Source: Actinomadura sp. J1-007
GTDB taxonomy: Bacteria > Actinomycetota > Actinomycetes > Streptosporangiales > Streptosporangiaceae
Length of the DNA stretch: 64,000 nt
Assembly: GCF_009793335.1 (NCBI RefSeq)
Contig: NZ_WING01000001.1
Span: 7,130,001 to 7,194,000 of the forward strand
Direction: 5' to 3'
Under the pieces are notes generated by a model, which saw only the letters and a list, made by a program, of their open reading frames with translations, was not told where the DNA came from and did no database searches. Shown here piece after piece: positions 1 to 9,263 of this stretch (its first letter is position 1; every line of letters starts with the position of its first letter). The position numbers and the translations under genes are program-made.

Positions 1-470
1 GGACGGATCGGCCATCGCTTCGAACGCCCGGCCGGAGAAGCAGCAGTCCAGTATCAGCAGCGGACGGCCGCGGGACTGCCCGCGATCTCCTCGCGGACCC
101 GTTCGAACGGCAGGCCGCCGTAGCCGACCGTCGCGGGGCTGCTGGCCGTGACGGCAAGGTGGAGTCGGCCGCGCGTGTCGAGCAGGCCGTGCCCCGAGAA
201 GTACACCAGCAGCACATCGGTGGCCCACCGGGCGGTGTCGGCGATCCGTACGCCCAACTCGCGCGGTTCGCGCACGTCCTCGACGAGGTCGCACAGCTCC
301 GGGGAGAAGACGCCGCGCTCCGCGTCCGTGAGCAGGCCGCGCAGCGCGACCAGGTTGTTGTGCACCGAGGGAAGGTCGGGCAACTGGCCGGACTCGTAGG
401 TTCCGGTGCCGATCAGCAGCGCCGCGGACCGTCTCCGGTCAGGGAGTCGCACCACCGGTCGCCCCTTCAC
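1..470 (-). pseudogene. Caspase-like (peptidase C14) effector, frameshifted, cut by the left edge
   Basis: Caspase-fold cysteine protease of the type used as an effector in bacterial conflict systems. The N-terminal half is clear: an LLIGTGTYES strand, the 'VHNNLVALRGLL' helix typical of these caspases and the catalytic-His motif YFSGHG. The frame from the GTG at 470 hits TGA at 57-59. In another frame, immediately downstream, is the catalytic-Cys motif LLILDCCFSG (bases 1-55), still open at the edge. One missing C near 59 (CGC-TG read instead of CGC-CTG) explains the break. The start overlaps the upstream EACC1 stop as GTGA, so the two genes are translationally coupled. Either a true frameshift or a base-call error. 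The caspase assignment is secure; the C-terminal part lies outside the window. Confidence 0.75.
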
Positions 471-852
471 TCCGTTCCGGTGTCCGCATCCTCACCCGTC
501 AGCCGCCGGACGTCCTCGATGACCGCCTCCGGATCACGGGCCCGCTCCACGGTCACCTCGACGCTGCCGCCGTCCGGCCGGGTCACCTTCACGCGCACGT
601 CCGCGGTGCGGTGCCGCAGCCATACCGACAGCGAACGAGCCAGCACCGCGCCCACTCCGCCGCTGCCCAGCGCGACGGCCAGCCCGTCGAACGCGGCGCC
701 CATCTCCCGCGCTCCACCGGCGCCCGAACCAGCTCCACCCGTCCCCGCAGTACGTCCTCACGCCGCAGCCAGTCACTCAGCGAACGAAGGTCGTCCTCAC
801 CGCCGTCCGGTACCGTGATGGCGACCTTCTCCCACACCCGAGCCTCGGTCAT
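467..852 (-). pseudogene. EACC1 (effector-associated constant component 1) protein, frameshifted
   Basis: Small partner protein encoded beside caspase, TIR-like and trypsin-like effectors in actinobacterial conflict operons. The N-terminal part (ATG at 852) reads KVAITVPDGGEDDLRSLSDW and ends in ELVRAPVERG. The second half, MGAAFDGLAVALGSGGVGAV followed by the 'VTRPDGGSVEVTVERA' strand-turn-strand, is in the next frame. One extra G in the GGG run near 706 would join them into 128 residues, normal for the family. The gene is directly upstream of the caspase with a GTGA overlap. Family recognition comes from the 'D..DLRSL..WLR.E..LRG.V' and 'LA.SLS.WLR.R' patterns. Confidence 0.7.
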
Positions 853-982
853 CCCGCCAGCTTCGGCCAGTTCCCTCCAACCGGCAAGCGCTTTCCGTAC
901 GCTCCCAGCGGTCGTCCAGAAACCGCGCCCGACGCAGGCCGGCCCTAGGGGTTGGGCGTGCCAGCCGCTTCTCCAGCGCCGA

Positions 983-1394
983 CAGCGCAAGCATCTGGTG
1001 CTTGGCCTTCTCGCTGCGGCCGTAGGTGTGGCAGAACGCCCGGTCAGGTGAGGTGTCGGCGTCCGGCCGCAACCACGGCGACACATCGACCGCCAGCACG
1101 ATCTGCCCATCGGCCGCCAGGGGCAACGGCAGCGCGGCCAGCGCCCACCGCAACTGCTCCGCATCGATACGCCCGCAATTCAACGCGTCGTGCATCGCCC
1201 ATGACCACGGCGATGCTCGGGCGCCAGTGCCAGATCCACCAGAGTCCGGACCGGCCCGTCGGTGCACAACACCGCGTCCGCCAGCTCAAACAGCACGCAT
1301 CCGCCCGTCCGGTCAGGCACCCGTAGAACTCCGCCCGGAACCCGGTCAACACCCCAAGCTCCTCGACACGCACCCGCGCATCCAGAAGGTTCAA
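983..1394 (-). pseudogene. Transposase N-terminal fragment (DDE, actinobacterial NF041680-like), multiply frameshifted
   Basis: Remnant of a transposase common in streptomycetes. Recognisable blocks lie in different frames: ELGVLTGFRAEFYGCLTGRA, then DALNCGRIDAEQLRWALAAL, VLAVDVSPWLRPDADTSPDR, and AFCHTYGRSEKAKHQM. The first D of the catalytic triad lies in the VLAVDVSPW block. The rest of the protein, including the remaining catalytic residues, is absent. At least two frameshifts separate the blocks. The fragment abuts the EACC1/caspase pair, so an insertion may have cut that operon off from its promoter. Confidence 0.7.
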
Positions 1395-1745
1395 CCCCTC
1401 AACGACCTTAACCGCCGGTCACCCGTTCACGACGGCACCGTCCACCACCGGGCTGGTTGTACGCGTGGTTCCTGGCCCCACTCGGAGGTGGGGGGAGACG
1501 TTGCGGCTGCCCGGCCCGCTCGCCCACATTCCGCAGTAGCAGCGGCGAAATTTTCTCCGGCGGTGCCGAGTTACACTCCTACGATCGCGAAAAGCGATGT
1601 TCCGCGGGTCCACCCGGCGGACATCGTTCGTACACCGATGCAGATGGTTCTGATCGGTGAGCGTCTCCTTGCCGAGATCGGGCATCCGGCCCGCCTTCGG
1701 CGCTGACCATCGCCGGCGCGTGTCGGCGCGACAGAGGAGCGCACA
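1395..1745. other. Intergenic region upstream of the FAD monooxygenase
   Basis: About 350 bases without a supported gene. The middle (about 1540-1620) is more AT-rich than its surroundings and probably carries the monooxygenase promoter. The gene itself has an AGAGGAG ribosome site about 8 bases before its ATG. No convincing operator or RNA was found. Confidence 0.4.
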
Positions 1746-2867
1746 ATGCAGAAGACCATCGCCATTGTCGGAGCGGGACTGGGCGGGCTGACGCTCGCAC
1801 GGGTGCTTCAGGCTCACGGTGTCGCCGCGACGATCTACGAAGGTGAGGCTTCGGCGGCGTCCCGTGAGCAGGGCGGTCTGCTCGACATCCAGGAGGAGAC
1901 CGGACAGGTCGCGCTTCGCGCAGCCGGTCTCTACGACGAGTTCCTCGCTCTGGTCCGCCCGGGCGAGGACGCCAAGCGCGTGGTCGACAGCCACGGCACG
2001 ATCCTGTTCGACATGCCCGCGGATCCTGGTTCGGCCCGTCCAGAGGTGGATCGTGGCGAGCTCAGGCGCCTGCTCATCGACTCGCTCGCGCCCGGGACCA
2101 TCAGGTGGGATCACAAGCTCGCCTCGATCCGGCACCGTCCGGAGGGCGGCTACGACCTCGCCTTCGCGCAAGGTTCCGCCGCGCGCGCCGACATCGTCAT
2201 CGGCGCGGACGGTGCCTGGTCGAAGGTGCGTCCGCTGCTCACCTCCGCCAAGCCCGCCTACAGCGGGACCTGCTTCATCGAGATCGCCCTCGCCCCGGGC
2301 GGCCAGGACCGCCGGGCGAGCGTGGCCGCGATCGGCAGCGGCACGCTGATGGCGGTCGCGCCGGGCAAAGGCATCATCGCCCATCGCTACGCCGACGGGC
2401 ACGTGCGCGGATACGTGGCGCTGAACAAGCCCGAGAGGTGGATGATGTCGATCGACTTCGGCGACCCGTCCGCGGGCCTTCGCCGACTTGCCGACGAGTT
2501 CGACGGCTGGTCGCCACTGCTTACCGCCTTCGTGACGGAAAGCGACGCGCAACCGTGGCTCCGACCCATCCATGCCCTGCCCGTCGGGCTCAAATGGGAC
2601 AGGGTGCCCGGCGTGACGCTCGTCGGCGACGCCGCGCATCTGATGTCGCCCTTCGCCGGCGAGGGTGCGAACCTCGCCATGTACGACGGCGCCGACCTGG
2701 CGAGCGAGCTGGTTGAGCAACCCGACACCGAGGTCGCGCTCACCGCCTACGAAGAGCGGCTGTTCCCGCGCAGTAGCGACGCCGCCGGCCGCTCGGCGAA
2801 GAACCTGGAGATCTTCTTCGGTCCGCAAGCACCGCAGAGCGTAGTCACACTGTTCGATCACTCCTGA
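1746..2867 (+). CDS. FAD-dependent monooxygenase, TetX-like (class A flavoprotein hydroxylase)
   Basis: Class A flavin monooxygenase of 373 residues that would use NAD(P)H and O2 to hydroxylate a small organic substrate. The N-terminal dinucleotide fold shows GAGLGGLTLA (residues 9-18). A DG motif (IGADGAWSKVRPLL) lies near 155-170 and the FAD-ribityl motif LVGDAAHLMSPFAGEG near 295-310. The closest recognisable relatives are the TetX/flavin-dependent tetracycline-inactivating group and similar monooxygenases; substrate cannot be read from sequence. The start is fixed by the AGAGGAGCGCACA ribosome site. It stands alone between eroded genes, which suggests an acquired accessory gene. Confidence 0.85.
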   Translation: MQKTIAIVGAGLGGLTLARVLQAHGVAATIYEGEASAASREQGGLLDIQEETGQVALRAAGLYDEFLALVRPGEDAKRVVDSHGTILFDMPADPGSARPEVDRGELRRLLIDSLAPGTIRWDHKLASIRHRPEGGYDLAFAQGSAARADIVIGADGAWSKVRPLLTSAKPAYSGTCFIEIALAPGGQDRRASVAAIGSGTLMAVAPGKGIIAHRYADGHVRGYVALNKPERWMMSIDFGDPSAGLRRLADEFDGWSPLLTAFVTESDAQPWLRPIHALPVGLKWDRVPGVTLVGDAAHLMSPFAGEGANLAMYDGADLASELVEQPDTEVALTAYEERLFPRSSDAAGRSAKNLEIFFGPQAPQSVVTLFDHS

Positions 2868-3059
2868 CACCAGCCCGGTTTCGCGATCTTGAGCCGCTGG
2901 CGGATCGTGGCCGGCATGACGCCGAGCCCGCGCTGCTCGACGATGTGGTCCGGTGCCGGTCGATCCGCGGCGCCCCGGCCGGTGGTCGCGGGCACGCCGT
3001 GGTTTGACCGGCGCGAGGGGCATGCCGTCCGGGCGCCGTACCCGGACGGCAGAGGGCTG

Positions 3060-3440
3060 CTACAGGAGCGGCAGCGCCTTTTGGACAGTGAAGAACACGC
3101 CCTTGAAGTTGGCGTCGATGCCATGGTCGAAGTCCTGCTCGGTGATGTTCTCGAACGGCAGGAACGTGCCGGTGCCCGCGTTCGCGAAGAGGCCGTCGAG
3201 CCGGCCGTGACGGTCCCGGACGGTCTCCGTCAACGCGTCCACCGCGCCGAGGTCGGCGGCGTCGGCCACGACGCCCGAGGCACTGGGGCCGAGTTCTTCG
3301 ACGGCCGCGTCAAGCCGTGCGCGGGTGCGGCCGGTGACGATGACGTGGGCGCCTTCGGCGACGAGGCGGTGTGCCGTCGCCAGCCCCATGCCGCTGGTGC
3401 CGCCAGTGATGAGGACGGTCTTGTCGGTGAAGCGGTTCAT
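3060..3440 (-). pseudogene. Short-chain dehydrogenase, 3'-truncated
   Basis: N-terminal half of a classical SDR: TGGTSGMGLA cofactor loop near residues 12-21, the DAADLG adenine-pocket segment and the NAG motif (LFANAG). The reading frame stops at 126 residues right after the helix-4 region (FFTVQKALPLL), so the Ser and YxxxK catalytic residues are missing. The sequence beyond, to 2868, shows no SDR remainder in any frame, so this looks like a rearrangement rather than a one-base error. Its ATG overlaps the hydrolase stop (ATGA), making it the last gene of a three-gene operon. Probably inactive. Confidence 0.75.
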
Positions 3441-4429
3441 ACCGGTGTTCCCGTCAGGGTGTGAGCGAGGTGGTCGCTGAGGTGGGGCAGCCAGTCGGGC
3501 CGCGCGTTGCCGAGGAGATGGTCCCCGTGCGGGACGGACAGGTAGCTGCCGTGCGGGGCCAGACGGGCCAGGGGCTCCCCGTTCGTCACGCCGGGGATGA
3601 CATCCTGGTCGCCGTCCACGACCAGCAGCGGGGCCGTGATGCGGGGTGCCAGGGCGGCGAGGTCAACCTGGCGTACGAACTCGTGGGCGGCGTCGGCACC
3701 CCCGGTGCGCATGGCCATGATGTCCCGTACGGGCGGAGGCAGTCGCTCCCAGTCGAGGCGGAAGGGACCGCTGACGGTGGCGAGGGCCGCCACGCGCGGC
3801 TCCAGCGCCGCGGCCCGGGCCGCGAAGTAACCGCCCAGGCTCAGGCCGACGAGCCCGATGCGTGCGACGCCGAGGGCGTTGATGACCCGGCCCACCACCC
3901 GCTCGTAGTCCGGGACGAAGGTGGTGGTGGCCGCGAGCACGCCCTGTCCGGGGCCGTCCATCGCGAACACCGCAAGACCCCTGGCCAGCAGCGCGGACAT
4001 CAGATCGAGGAACTCCTCCTTGGCCGAGTCGAGGCCGGGGACGACGACCACGGTTCCCGGCGCGTCGGCGGGGCCGCGCAGCCAGCCGGTGAATCCCTCG
4101 CCGTTCACCCGCCGCGCATCGGGCTCCAGCACGGTGAGGGCTCGGCCCAAGGCGTGATCCGCCTCGGCGGCGGCACGATGTGCCTCCGGGTACGGCGCCA
4201 GGGTGGCCAGGTGGAACCATCGGGCCGCCATCAGGAGGTGCTCACCCTTCGAGAGCGGTGATGCCGCGTCCTGCGCACGCCGGAGGTGGTCGTGTCCGGT
4301 ACGCAGGAAGGACGGCCCCCAGTCGGCGACGCAGGCGAGGCCGTTGGTGACGCGCCGGTACTCGTGAGGGTCCACGCCCGTTCCGGTGGCGCGTGTCCAC
4401 TGGGCGGCGGCGAACTCGGTGGCACTCAT
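3437..4429 (-). CDS. Alpha/beta hydrolase, FrsA / 2,6-dihydroxypseudooxynicotine hydrolase-like
   Basis: A 330-residue alpha/beta hydrolase with the extra helical N-terminal domain seen in FrsA/DUF1100-type and pseudooxynicotine C-C hydrolases. The nucleophile elbow is GLSLGGYFA (near 197-205), preceded by VVVPGLDSAKEE (oxyanion strand). The acid lies in VVDGDQDVI and the catalytic His in VPHGDHLLG near the C-terminus. Substrate unknown; C-C or ester bond hydrolysis is plausible. It overlaps the oxidoreductase upstream and the SDR fragment downstream by ATGA, so the three are co-transcribed and opposed to the LysR gene. Confidence 0.8.
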   Translation of the reverse strand: MSATEFAAAQWTRATGTGVDPHEYRRVTNGLACVADWGPSFLRTGHDHLRRAQDAASPLSKGEHLLMAARWFHLATLAPYPEAHRAAAEADHALGRALTVLEPDARRVNGEGFTGWLRGPADAPGTVVVVPGLDSAKEEFLDLMSALLARGLAVFAMDGPGQGVLAATTTFVPDYERVVGRVINALGVARIGLVGLSLGGYFAARAAALEPRVAALATVSGPFRLDWERLPPPVRDIMAMRTGGADAAHEFVRQVDLAALAPRITAPLLVVDGDQDVIPGVTNGEPLARLAPHGSYLSVPHGDHLLGNARPDWLPHLSDHLAHTLTGTPV

Positions 4430-5346
4430 CGTGCTCCTCCGGTCAGCAGGACGGCCTTGCCGCGTATCCGGCGCTCTCGCAGGTCGACCAGGGTGTCCGC
4501 GGTCCGTGCCCAGTCGGTGACGCGGCCGATCTCCGGGTGCAACCGGCGCTGTTCCACGAGCCTCACCAGGGCTGCGAGATCGGAGCCGTACGGGGCGCCC
4601 GCATAGTGGAAGTGCTGGATCGTGACGCGCTCGGGCCCGCCGAGGAGCTGGAAGAAGTCAAGGGTCGCCGGGGTGCGGCTCGCCTGGCCGAACCAGACGA
4701 GCGTGCCGCCCGGGCGCACCTTCGACAGGGCGACGGGCAGATCCGGCCCGCCCGTGGACTCCAGCACGACATCGAACGGTCCCTGAGCCGCCGCGACCTC
4801 GTGCACCACCGTCGCGCCCAGCTCCGCGAGCCGTTCACCGCGTACCGGTGTGGCCGTCACCGCGGTCAGTTCGGCTCCCGCGCCGACAGCCAGCTCGGTG
4901 ACGTAGTGGCCGACGCCGCCCGAGGCGCCGGTCAGGAGCATCCGTCGGCCGGCCGGGAAACCGGCCGTCCTCAGCAGCCGCAGGGCGGTGATCCCGGCCA
5001 GGGGCAGAGCCGCCGCCCGTACGCTGTCGATGCTGTCCGGGAGCGCCGCGAGGGAGTGCGTGGGCACGGCGGCGTACTCGGCCCAACCGCCCTGCGCCGG
5101 GTGCCCGACCACGCGGGTGCCGATGCCGGGGCCGGAGCCGTCGGTCGCCGCCTGTACGACGAGCCCTGCGATGTCCTTGCCGGGCAGCAGCCTCGGCCCG
5201 GGGCGTTCGAGGAGGAAGGTCTCGCCCCGGTTCGGCGCGATCGCCTCGACCTTGATCAGGGCCTCATCGGGCTCCGGCACGGGCTGGGGTACCTCGGCGA
5301 AGGCGACCGGCCGCGCCGCTTCCCCCGTGGGAATCAGTCTTTGCAT
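4426..5346 (-). CDS. MDR-family NADP-dependent oxidoreductase (quinone oxidoreductase-like)
   Basis: Medium-chain dehydrogenase/reductase of the zinc-free quinone-oxidoreductase type. The N-terminal GroES-like part contains APNRGETFLLERPG and GKDIAGLVV. The Rossmann part carries LTGASGGVGHYVTELA. None of the structural-zinc cysteines is present. The start was set at the ATG at 5346, giving 306 residues; an earlier ATG at 5421 would only add a low-complexity tail overlapping the LysR promoter. First gene of an operon with the hydrolase and SDR, divergent from LysR, which probably controls it. Confidence 0.85.
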   Translation of the reverse strand: MQRLIPTGEAARPVAFAEVPQPVPEPDEALIKVEAIAPNRGETFLLERPGPRLLPGKDIAGLVVQAATDGSGPGIGTRVVGHPAQGGWAEYAAVPTHSLAALPDSIDSVRAAALPLAGITALRLLRTAGFPAGRRMLLTGASGGVGHYVTELAVGAGAELTAVTATPVRGERLAELGATVVHEVAAAQGPFDVVLESTGGPDLPVALSKVRPGGTLVWFGQASRTPATLDFFQLLGGPERVTIQHFHYAGAPYGSDLAALVRLVEQRRLHPEIGRVTDWARTADTLVDLRERRIRGKAVLLTGGAR

Positions 5347-5402
5347 GGGGAGGATGCAACCCCCGCGGCCGCCCCACGATCCAACAACGAACGAGCACAG
5401 CC

Positions 5403-5419
5403 GACAACGTTCGGTTGTC
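5403..5419. promoter_or_regulatory. Palindromic operator in the LysR/oxidoreductase divergent promoter
   Basis: GACAAC-N5-GTTGTC, a perfect 6+6 inverted repeat. A related arm ACAACGAACG lies 20 bases to the left (5384-5393) and pairs, with one bulge, with CGTTCGGTTGT (5408-5418). Position and layout match LysR recognition sites that overlap the regulator's own promoter. Binding by the adjacent LysR protein is inferred. Confidence 0.5.
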
Positions 5420-5435
5420 ACCTATGGTGGGCGCC

Positions 5436-6383
5436 ATGGATCTTGACGTGGCGCAGGTACGTGCCTTCGTGCGCACCGCCGAGGAACTGCACTTCGGGCG
5501 GGCGGCCGGAACCGTCGCCATCTCCCAGCAGGCACTGTCCAAGAGGATCGCGCGGCTGGAATCCCTGCTCGGTACCGAACTGTTCCGGCGCGGCGGCAAC
5601 AGCGTACGCCTCACCGAGGCCGGACAGCGTTTCCTCCTGCCGGCCCGGCAGGTCGTGGCCGCCGCCGACGCCGCTGTCGCGGCAGTGGTCGGCACGGACG
5701 ATCCGTTGCGGGTGGACGTCTGGGGTCACCTCTTTGCGCCGATGCGGACGCTGGCCCAGGTCGCCGGACGGGCCGGAGAGCTGACGTTGGGGCACGGGCG
5801 TGATCTGCCGTCGGTGACGACGGCACTGCTGCGCGGCGACATCGACGCGGCCTTCGGTCGCGTCCACCCCCCGCTGCCCGCCGGCCTTGCCCACCGCCTC
5901 GTCCGCCTCGAGCCGGTGGATGCCGTCCTGAGCGAGGACCATCCGCTCGCAGCCGAACCGGCGCTGCGACCGGACCAGTTGCGCGGCAGCACGCTGTGGG
6001 CGCCCGGCCCGCTGAACCGGCTCGACTTCCTCGACCGGTTCGCCGACCGGTTCGGCATCCAGAACACGGCGACGAGCGTCAACCTGGGGCTTGCCCACTT
6101 CCTTGCCGAGGTGGCGGAAGAGCCGCGACGCTTCTCGCTGGTACCTGCGGATGTGCCACTGCCGGAGGTCCCCGGACTGAGTTCCGTCCCCCTCGTCGAT
6201 CCCACGCCGCTGTACGCCTGGTCACTGCTGTGGCGCACCGGCAACGGGCACCCGGGACTGACCAGCCTCACCGCCGCCTGCGCGGGAGAAGCCGGGCGCA
6301 GGCGATGGCTGGAGTACGACCCGGCTCGCGACTGGCTGCCCGAACCACCCACAAGCGATCCTGGAAGACCCCGCTCGCTATGA
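5436..6383 (+). CDS. LysR-family transcriptional regulator
   Basis: A 315-residue LysR regulator. Residues 1-60 form the winged helix (VRAFVRTAEELHFGRAAGTV followed by SQQALSKRIARLESLLGTEL). The rest is a periplasmic-binding-like effector domain. The ATG at 5436 (MDLDVAQV) was chosen over an ATG at 5415 because family members begin here. It is divergent from the oxidoreductase operon and likely regulates it from the shared 90-base promoter. The C-terminus runs into a damaged methyltransferase gene through an ATGA overlap. Confidence 0.88.
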   Translation: MDLDVAQVRAFVRTAEELHFGRAAGTVAISQQALSKRIARLESLLGTELFRRGGNSVRLTEAGQRFLLPARQVVAAADAAVAAVVGTDDPLRVDVWGHLFAPMRTLAQVAGRAGELTLGHGRDLPSVTTALLRGDIDAAFGRVHPPLPAGLAHRLVRLEPVDAVLSEDHPLAAEPALRPDQLRGSTLWAPGPLNRLDFLDRFADRFGIQNTATSVNLGLAHFLAEVAEEPRRFSLVPADVPLPEVPGLSSVPLVDPTPLYAWSLLWRTGNGHPGLTSLTAACAGEAGRRRWLEYDPARDWLPEPPTSDPGRPRSL

Positions 6384-7330
6384 GCGGGAGGTCCTGGTGC
6401 CGCTGGCACGGGCCGCCGAGCCGCACGAGACGTGGCGCGTCTGGACGTATGACTTCCCGGTGTCTTTCAGTCGGTCCCGGCCATCGCGTCCTGGAGGTCG
6501 GGACGGGGACGGGATGGTCGGCGGGCCTGCTGGCGCGCCGGGTCGGCGCGGCGAACGTCGTCAGCGTGGAGATCGACGCTGCGCTCGCCGAGCGGGCGGC
6601 GGAGAATCTGCGGGCGGCCGGTATCGAGGGCGTACGGGTGATGGTCGGGGACGGGACCCTGGGCTGGCCGGAAGGCGCCCCGTACGACCGGGTGCACGTC
6701 ACGGCCGGGACGGTGCGGATCCCGTACGCGTGGGTGGAGCAGACCCGTCCCGGCGGGGTGGTCGTGCTGCCGTGGATGCCCGGCTATGCGTCGGGGTATC
6801 TGGTGCGGCTCACCGTCGCCGGGGACGGCACGGCGTCCGGGCCGATCGGGGAGCCGTGCGGGTTCATGCCGCTGCGCGCCCAGCGGACACCGGTCCGGCC
6901 GATCGAGGGCGAGGAGCGGGAGTCACCGGCGACGGTGCCGCCGCAGCGGCTCGCCGAGGCGGGGGAGGGGTTCAACGTCGCAGCGGCCGCGCTCCTGCCC
7001 GGGGTCGAGGGCGGCGGGTCCGTGAACCCGGTCGACGGGTCGTTCCGGTTGGCGCTGCGCGAACGTGACGGCGATTCGCACGCTCTGGCGATCCACCCGG
7101 CCGGGACGCGGACCGCCGAGGTCACCCAGCGCGGCACCCGCGATCTGTGGGACGAACTGGTGGCGGCGTGGCAATGGTGGGTGGATTGGGGCCGACCCGG
7201 GCGGGAGCGTTTCGGCCTGACGGTGGACACCGAAGGCATCAGAGCGTGGCTTGAGCGCCCCGATCGCATTTCGGTCGCGGCCGCGATGCGGGCCGTGCCC
7301 CGGCACCTGTTCGCCCCCGACGCCGGGTGA
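6380..7330 (+). pseudogene. PCMT-type (protein-L-isoaspartate-like) methyltransferase 1, N-terminal region lost
   Basis: From about 6463 the frame encodes a SAM-dependent methyltransferase of the protein-L-isoaspartate O-methyltransferase type: motif I VLEVGTGTGWSAGLL, VEIDAALAERA, and YDRVHVTAGTVRIPYAWVEQ. The C-terminal part (DLWDELVAAWQWWVDWGRP, RFGLTVDTEG) resembles the methyltransferases of ATP-grasp peptide-maturation systems. The usual 100-residue N-terminal region is replaced by unrelated sequence. The last 20 residues (VAAAMRAVPRHLF) look like the beginning of another PCMT protein, so the end is fused to the next copy. Function as a stand-alone enzyme is doubtful. Confidence 0.6.
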
Positions 7331-7569
7331 TTCAGCCCCGACCACGGAGCCGACGCCGGAGTGGGCCGTCCACCGGCGGTCCGCGCCCGAGGGCTGGTGG
7401 GCGGCCGTCTACGCCGACGGCTCCCTGATCACCCAACGCGATGACGGCGCGGTAGCCGCCGACGCGGCGGCCGGGCCCCCGACCAGTTCGCTGTCGGCGC
7501 CGGGCGTCGTCGGCGAGTTCCTCGGGCTGCTGGAGGCGCGGTCCCGTGATCGGGTGCTGGAGATCGGGA
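7258..7569 (+). pseudogene. PCMT-type methyltransferase 2, 5' part (split gene)
   Basis: N-terminal part of a second PCMT-type methyltransferase. AAAMRAVPRHLFAPDAG (in the frame of copy 1) is followed after a frame change by WWAAVYADGSLITQRDDG, APTSSLSAPGVVGEFLGLLE and DRVLEIG. The gene stops exactly inside methyltransferase motif I. The continuation, GTGWTAALL, appears at 9497, so a 1.9 kb segment now sits between the two halves. The frame change near 7330-7390 is additional damage. Confidence 0.65.
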
Positions 7570-7886
7570 GGGCCGCTGACGAAACTCTTTGATCAGCGGC
7601 GACGTGAAGCCCCGGACCGCCGAATTCCACGCCAGCGAGATCATCTTCCACTCTCCGCCGGGCAGCGGGGAGGGGCCGACAAAGGTCCCGACCTGCACGG
7701 TAGGCGATCACCTCTAAGACGACCACCCCGATGTTGCCGAAGGCAAGCAACTGGGCCGTCAGCCCCTGGCGCAGTGACCTGCGCGAGACCCCACCCGGGC
7801 CGATCTGAGCGCAGTCGCCGACCCGGCGCCCTCGTACATCGGAGGCTCCTGTTCCCTCGCCGGGACGTCGAATCCGGGGAGGCGGG

Positions 7887-8630
7887 CTAGTACCGCTGTG
7901 CGTACCAGGTCGGTTGCTCGCCGAACATGGCCTTGAAGTCGCGGATGAAGTGGCCCTGATCGGCGTAGCCGAGGTCGGCCGCCAGCGCGGCCCAGTCGAT
8001 CGCCCCGCCGGCGGCCATGCGTGCGGTCACCTCGTGCAGGCGGTAGCGGCGGATCACCCACTTGGGCCCGATGCCGACGTACTCCGCGAACAGCCGTTGC
8101 AGCCCCCGCATGCTCAGCCCGAGCTCGCCAGCAAGGTGTTCGACCCTGGTCACGGCCTTGTCCTTGGCGATCAGCTCGACCGCGGCCACCACCTGGCGTA
8201 CCCGGGGGTCGTCGTCCGGCAGGTGCTCCAGCAGGAAAGCGTCCACGGTCGGCACGTCGAGCGTCGTGGGCAGGTCCGGGCCGAACACCTCGGCCGCCGG
8301 GACGACGCGGTCGGTGATCGTCGAAACGGAGGCACCGAGGAACGGGCGGAAGCAGCCCGGCCGGAACGCGACACCGAAGACGTGGTCGCGGCCCTCAAGG
8401 ATCTTGATCCGGTAGCCGCTGCACACGCCGTTGACGTCCGCACGGCCGCCGCCCAATGACAGGTGCACATTCGGGTACGGCACGATCTTCTGCCGGTAGG
8501 GCTCGGCGTAGTCCCAGCGAGCCTCCCAGTACCGCTCCACCCAGGGTGCGAGCGCCGGCGACGGGTCGTGGAACGTGTGGCGCTGATACCTGGTCCACGC
8601 ACCGCGCAGCTCACGAACGTCCCGCCCCAC
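7887..8630 (-). CDS. AraC-family regulator with DUF6597-type N-terminal domain
   Basis: About 247 residues. The N-terminal sensor domain (YQRHTFHDPSPALAPWVERY, PYPNVHLSLGGG, GVAFRPGCFRPFLG) is the DUF6597 type. The C-terminal third has the two AraC helix-turn-helix motifs (VEHLAGELGLSMRGLQRLF and LAADLGYADQGHFIRDFK). The start is placed at a GTG (8630); no strong ribosome site precedes it, so the exact start is uncertain. It is divergent from the TIGR03086 gene across about 64 bases and may regulate it, a frequent pairing in actinomycetes. Confidence 0.85.
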   Translation of the reverse strand: MGRDVRELRGAWTRYQRHTFHDPSPALAPWVERYWEARWDYAEPYRQKIVPYPNVHLSLGGGRADVNGVCSGYRIKILEGRDHVFGVAFRPGCFRPFLGASVSTITDRVVPAAEVFGPDLPTTLDVPTVDAFLLEHLPDDDPRVRQVVAAVELIAKDKAVTRVEHLAGELGLSMRGLQRLFAEYVGIGPKWVIRRYRLHEVTARMAAGGAIDWAALAADLGYADQGHFIRDFKAMFGEQPTWYAQRY

Positions 8631-8694
8631 ACGGCAAAGTGTATGTCGCCTTTGTCCAATACCCCTCCGGCGCGCGCCACCTAGCCTCCTCGCC

Positions 8695-9263
8695 ATGTCG
8701 CATCTGTTCAACGCTGCCGAAGCCATGGCGGCAGTCGCCCGCCCCATCAACGACGACCAGCTCTCCAACAAGACTCCGTGCACGGAGTACGACGTGCGGG
8801 CACTGGTCAACCACCTGCTGTTCTGGGGCCGTCGCTCGCCGGCGGCGGCCGCAAGGAGTCCGTTCCGCAGCCGGCGGCCGCCGAGTCCGATGTGGACCTG
8901 GCGGCCGGCGACTGGCGCGGCCGCCTGCTCGCGCTGCTGGACGACATCACCTCGTCGTGGGCGCCGCCGAGCGCCTGGGAGGGCGAGACGAGCATGGGCA
9001 CACCGCACACGCTGCCCGCGCCCGTCCTGGGCGACATGATCACCGGCGAGCTGGCCATGCACGCCTGGGACCTGGCGGTCGCCACCGGGCAGCGCCTGCA
9101 ACTGCCCGCCGACCTGCTGACGCATCTGCACGACACGGTGTTCGCCAGCGTGGAGCAGGGGCGGGAGATGGGCATGTACGGACCGCAGGTCGCGGTGCCG
9201 GCCGACGCACCCACCTTGGACCGCATCCTCGGCCTGACCGGCCGTGATCCCGCCTGGGCGTAA
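8695..9263 (+). pseudogene. TIGR03086-family mycothiol/maleylpyruvate-isomerase-like protein, frameshifted
   Basis: Four-helix DinB/MDMPI-like protein of the TIGR03086 family, which usually binds a metal. It begins MSHLFNAAEAMAAVARPIND and reaches VNHLLFWG, after which the homologous frame changes (GPSLAGGGRKESVPQPAA, then LAAGDWRGRLLALLDDI, and GELAMHAWDLAVATGQ with the conserved H..D). The break is at the G run near 8826-8829: one more G restores a 189-residue protein. Divergent from the AraC gene within the inserted segment. Possibly intact in the living strain. Confidence 0.7.

Noticed and set aside
1746..2867. Naming the FAD monooxygenase a tetracycline-resistance gene
   Set aside because: Sequence shows only the TetX-like fold; substrate residues cannot be assigned without comparison.
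1419..3023. 534-codon minus-strand open frame opposite the FAD monooxygenase
   Set aside because: The plus-strand frame has the FAD motifs; this is antisense.
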